64,000 bases of DNA, from positions 1 to 64,000 of the forward strand of contig CAZMYT010000007.1 in assembly GCA_964570565.1 (NCBI GenBank), written 5' to 3'. Below the pieces are notes generated by a model, which saw nothing but the letters and a program-made list of their open reading frames with translations, was not told the DNA's origin and did not search any database. The stretch is from W0P28-013 sp964570565 (GTDB taxonomy: Bacteria; Bacteroidota; Bacteroidia; Bacteroidales; Paludibacteraceae). A program made the translations under genes and the position numbers. Shown here one piece after another: positions 61,662-64,000 of this stretch; the stretch's first letter is position 1; every line of letters starts with the position of its first letter.

Positions 61662-63017
61662 TTATGCCAACTGCTGTATCACTTCTTCGATGGAACACAA
61701 CATTTGCGTGCCAGTTTCCATATTTTTGAGCATCACCTTGTTGACTTCCATTTCTGAATCGCCAACAATAGCAACATAAGGTATTTGATTACTATTAGCA
61801 TATCCCATCTGCTTTTTCATTTTAGCAGGCTCGGGATACAATTCAGAAGCAATACCGGCACGACGCGCTTGGCGTAACAAAGGTAAACAATAATTCAATC
61901 CTTTTTCATCGAAAGCCACAAAAAGCAACGAAGTCACCGCTAAACTATCTTTAGGGAATAAATCCAATTGATTTAATACATCGTAAATACGGTCGGCACC
62001 AAACGAGAAACCAACGCCCGAAACGCCTGGCAAACCAAAAATGCCCGTTAAGTTATCGTAACGTCCGCCGCCCGAAATACTTCCCATTTCAACACCTACG
62101 GCTTTTACTTCCAAAATTGCGCCTGTATAATAATTCAAACCGCGCGCCAAGGTCAAATCTAATTCAATAGCACATTGAATACCGGCTTGTTGGATATAGC
62201 CAAACACCTCTTCCAATTCAGCAATGCCTTTCAATCCAACTTCTGAAGATGCCAAAACTGTTTTTAACGTGGTTAATTTCTCCGTATTAGAACCTTGCAA
62301 ACCCAAAATAGGTTGAAGTTTATCAATCGCAGTTTGCGAAATACCTTTTTCAAGGAGTTCTTTATTCACATTATCCAACCCAATTTTATCGAGTTTATCG
62401 ATAGCCACCGTAATATCAATAATACGTTCCAACTCACCTATTAATTGAGCAATACCTGCCAATATTTTGCGGTTATTCAATTTAACCACCACTGGAATTT
62501 TAAATAATTTGAATGCCTCATCAATCATTTCGATTAATTCCGCTTCGTAAAGCAGCGAGTCGCTACCAACCACGTCGGCATCACATTGGTAAAACTCACG
62601 ATAACGTCCTTTTTGAGGACGATCGGCACGCCACACGGGTTGAATTTGAAACCGTTTGAACGGAAATGTCAACTCCTCACGATGTTGCACGACATAACGC
62701 GCAAAAGGCACCGTTAAATCGTAACGAAGCCCCTTTTCTGAAATTTTATGAGTCAGTTTTACGCTATTACGCGCCGCCAACTCCTCGTCGGTCAAGCTAG
62801 CTGCAAAATCGCCCGAATTGAGTACTTTGAATAGTAGTTTATCACCTTCTTCGCCATATTTTCCCATCAACGTGGATAAATTTTCCATCGAAGGTGTTTC
62901 AATTTGTTTAAAACCATAACGGTAAAAAACAGAACGAATGGTGTCAAAAATGTAATTACGTTTCGCCATTTCGATAGGCGAAAAATCACGTGTACCTTTT
63001 GGAATACTTGGTTTCAC
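61662..63017 (-). CDS. hisS: Histidyl-tRNA synthetase
   Basis: 451 residues. Class II synthetase: start KPSIPKGTRDFSP, motif 1 around FKQIETPSMENL, motif 2 FPFKRFQIQPVWRADRPQKGRYREFYQCDADV, motif 3 GVGFSFGADRIYDVL, with LARGLNYYTGAILEV as HisA motif. C-terminal anticodon-binding domain from about 360. It follows the KDO transferase gene with 45 nt between. Confidence 0.97.
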   Translation of the reverse strand: MKPSIPKGTRDFSPIEMAKRNYIFDTIRSVFYRYGFKQIETPSMENLSTLMGKYGEEGDKLLFKVLNSGDFAASLTDEELAARNSVKLTHKISEKGLRYDLTVPFARYVVQHREELTFPFKRFQIQPVWRADRPQKGRYREFYQCDADVVGSDSLLYEAELIEMIDEAFKLFKIPVVVKLNNRKILAGIAQLIGELERIIDITVAIDKLDKIGLDNVNKELLEKGISQTAIDKLQPILGLQGSNTEKLTTLKTVLASSEVGLKGIAELEEVFGYIQQAGIQCAIELDLTLARGLNYYTGAILEVKAVGVEMGSISGGGRYDNLTGIFGLPGVSGVGFSFGADRIYDVLNQLDLFPKDSLAVTSLLFVAFDEKGLNYCLPLLRQARRAGIASELYPEPAKMKKQMGYANSNQIPYVAIVGDSEMEVNKVMLKNMETGTQMLCSIEEVIQQLA

Positions 63018-63062
63018 TATTAGTATATTTTGAATAAGTCCATAAAATAAACAAAGCTATCT

Positions 63063-64000
63063 CTATTGAAATAGTTGATTGTAGATAAAATCAGTAGCTC
63101 CCACATGACTTCTTACATAATTACCTGCCGAAGTAGCAGCTTCTGGATCTAAAAACAGCGCATTAACGCGATCTTCCATTTGGCGATAACTGGCTACAGA
63201 ATACCCGCCACCACAAGCAACAAGCGCGCGAGCCTCACGGAATTTTTGGTAGTTAGGTCCAAATACAACGGGCACATTCCATACGGCAGCTTCCAACGTA
63301 TTATGAATACCAGCACCAAATCCGCCGCCAATGTATGCTACTTTTCCATAGCGATACAAGGACGACAAAATACCAATCGTATCAACGACCAAACAATGTG
63401 CATTTGCAGCCTCTTCGGGCGTTGTTTTGGTATACAATACAAAATTACAACGCAATTTAGAGCAAATGTTAGCAATATGTTCCTCCGAAATTTCATGAGG
63501 GGCAATAATCAATTTGCGTTCTTTATTCGCATTCACATAACGAATCAGAAATTCTTCGTCTGGCTCCCACGAACTGCCTGCCACAAGCACTTCTGCGCCT
63601 TGCGCAAAGGCTTCTGCTATGGGTAATACTTTAGCCGCTTTAGCGATATCAGCTACACGATCGAAACGCGTATCGTCGCCCACAGTAACACGTTGTACAC
63701 CAAAACGATTCAACAACTCTTTCGATTGTTCGTCCTGAACAAAAATCATGGTAAAGGAATCGAGCAAATGTAAGAAAAAACGACCATATTTCTTAAAAAA
63801 ACGTTGTTTTGGGCGAAAAATGGCAGAAATAATATAGGTTGGGATTTGACGTTTTTTTAACTCGAGTAAATAGTTAGCCCAGAATTCATATTTAATAAAA
63901 ATCGCCTTTTCTGGATTTACAATATCCAAAAAGCGTTTTACATCACGAGGCACGTCAAACGGCAAATAACAAACAATATCCACTTCGGCATAATTTTTAC
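63063..64000 (-). CDS. waaA: 3-deoxy-D-manno-octulosonic acid transferase, 5' end outside window
   Basis: About 312 residues are visible; the frame stays open to the window edge, so the N-terminal part is missing. KdtA/WaaA transfers KDO from CMP-KDO to lipid A. Visible motifs: VDIVCYLPFDVPRDVKRFL, KYEFWANYLLEL, FVQDEQSKELLNRFG, VAGSSWEPDEEF, IIAPHEISEEH, and AYIGGGFGAGIHNTLEAAVWNVPVVFGPNY (the typical GT30 donor-site segment). Completes an LPS core gene in the run with hisS. Confidence 0.95.
   Translation of the reverse strand, partial: KNYAEVDIVCYLPFDVPRDVKRFLDIVNPEKAIFIKYEFWANYLLELKKRQIPTYIISAIFRPKQRFFKKYGRFFLHLLDSFTMIFVQDEQSKELLNRFGVQRVTVGDDTRFDRVADIAKAAKVLPIAEAFAQGAEVLVAGSSWEPDEEFLIRYVNANKERKLIIAPHEISEEHIANICSKLRCNFVLYTKTTPEEAANAHCLVVDTIGILSSLYRYGKVAYIGGGFGAGIHNTLEAAVWNVPVVFGPNYQKFREARALVACGGGYSVASYRQMEDRVNALFLDPEAATSAGNYVRSHVGATDFIYNQLFQ

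Noticed and set aside
61624..61698. 25-residue N-terminal extension of the DUF4954 protein
   Set aside because: It overlaps the hisS 3' end and its sequence is unlike the rest; the ATG at 61623 is the better start.

Overview
The window looks like a chromosomal segment of a Bacteroidota bacterium, most likely order Bacteroidales. Four lines of evidence support this. Over twenty genes are preceded by the phylum's -7 promoter box TAnnTTTG, with no Shine-Dalgarno sequences. Four secreted proteins end in type IX secretion (T9SS) sorting domains (YPNP...GxYxVKV). Glutamine synthetase is of type III. The block DUF4271-hemD-rnpA-yidD is, as I recall it, typical of Bacteroidales. DNA is moderately AT-rich. 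T9SS cargo argues against Bacteroides itself and suits a Paludibacter- or Porphyromonas-like relative; this placement is inference.

Layout. 0-5.2 kb: two tRNA-Val genes, folC, a PIN-PhoH ATPase, an S4 RNA-binding protein, a DUF3467 protein and tilS. 5.2-10.1 kb: a lipoprotein followed by two paralogous secreted subtilases. The lipoprotein's C-terminal half resembles the subtilase propeptide and it shares an operon with the first protease. 10.1-21.1 kb: a YgjP-type metallopeptidase and dgt, ppdK, a small zinc-ribbon protein, then tgt-lptF/G-like permease-mfd. 21.2-26 kb: a secreted alpha-amylase and rpsA. 26-31 kb (minus): outer-membrane protein, tdh-kbl threonine catabolism, an OprO/P-type porin and a HAD phosphatase. 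31-33 kb: PadR regulator with a PspC/head-GIN membrane protein. 33-37 kb (minus): PAP2 phosphatase, prfA, tex. 37.5-47.4 kb: glnN with a structured leader, ispE, dnaB, an OPT transporter, a Crp/Fnr regulator, a TPR protein. 47.5-50.3 kb: a second secreted GH13 enzyme.

50.3-54.4 kb is the accessory part: a solitary AIPR-family (abortive infection) protein, a truncated and an intact copy of a chloramphenicol-acetyltransferase-like gene separated by a 147-bp element bounded by inverted palindromes, a VOC-family protein and a NYN/OST-HTH putative RNase. From 54.5 kb housekeeping resumes: DUF4271-hemD-rnpA-yidD on plus, and the minus-strand run waaA(partial)-hisS-DUF4954-recF-tlpA-like-aminotransferase.

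Most interesting signals: the propeptide-like lipoprotein beside the subtilases; the AIPR/duplicated-acetyltransferase/repeat islet; a Tgt lacking two zinc-ligand cysteines; a terminator-like hairpin plus mini-ORF in the glnN leader; and a short upstream ORF overlapping the rpsA start. I found no complete undescribed multi-gene defence system. All motif positions and repeat alignments were read by eye, with no database search.
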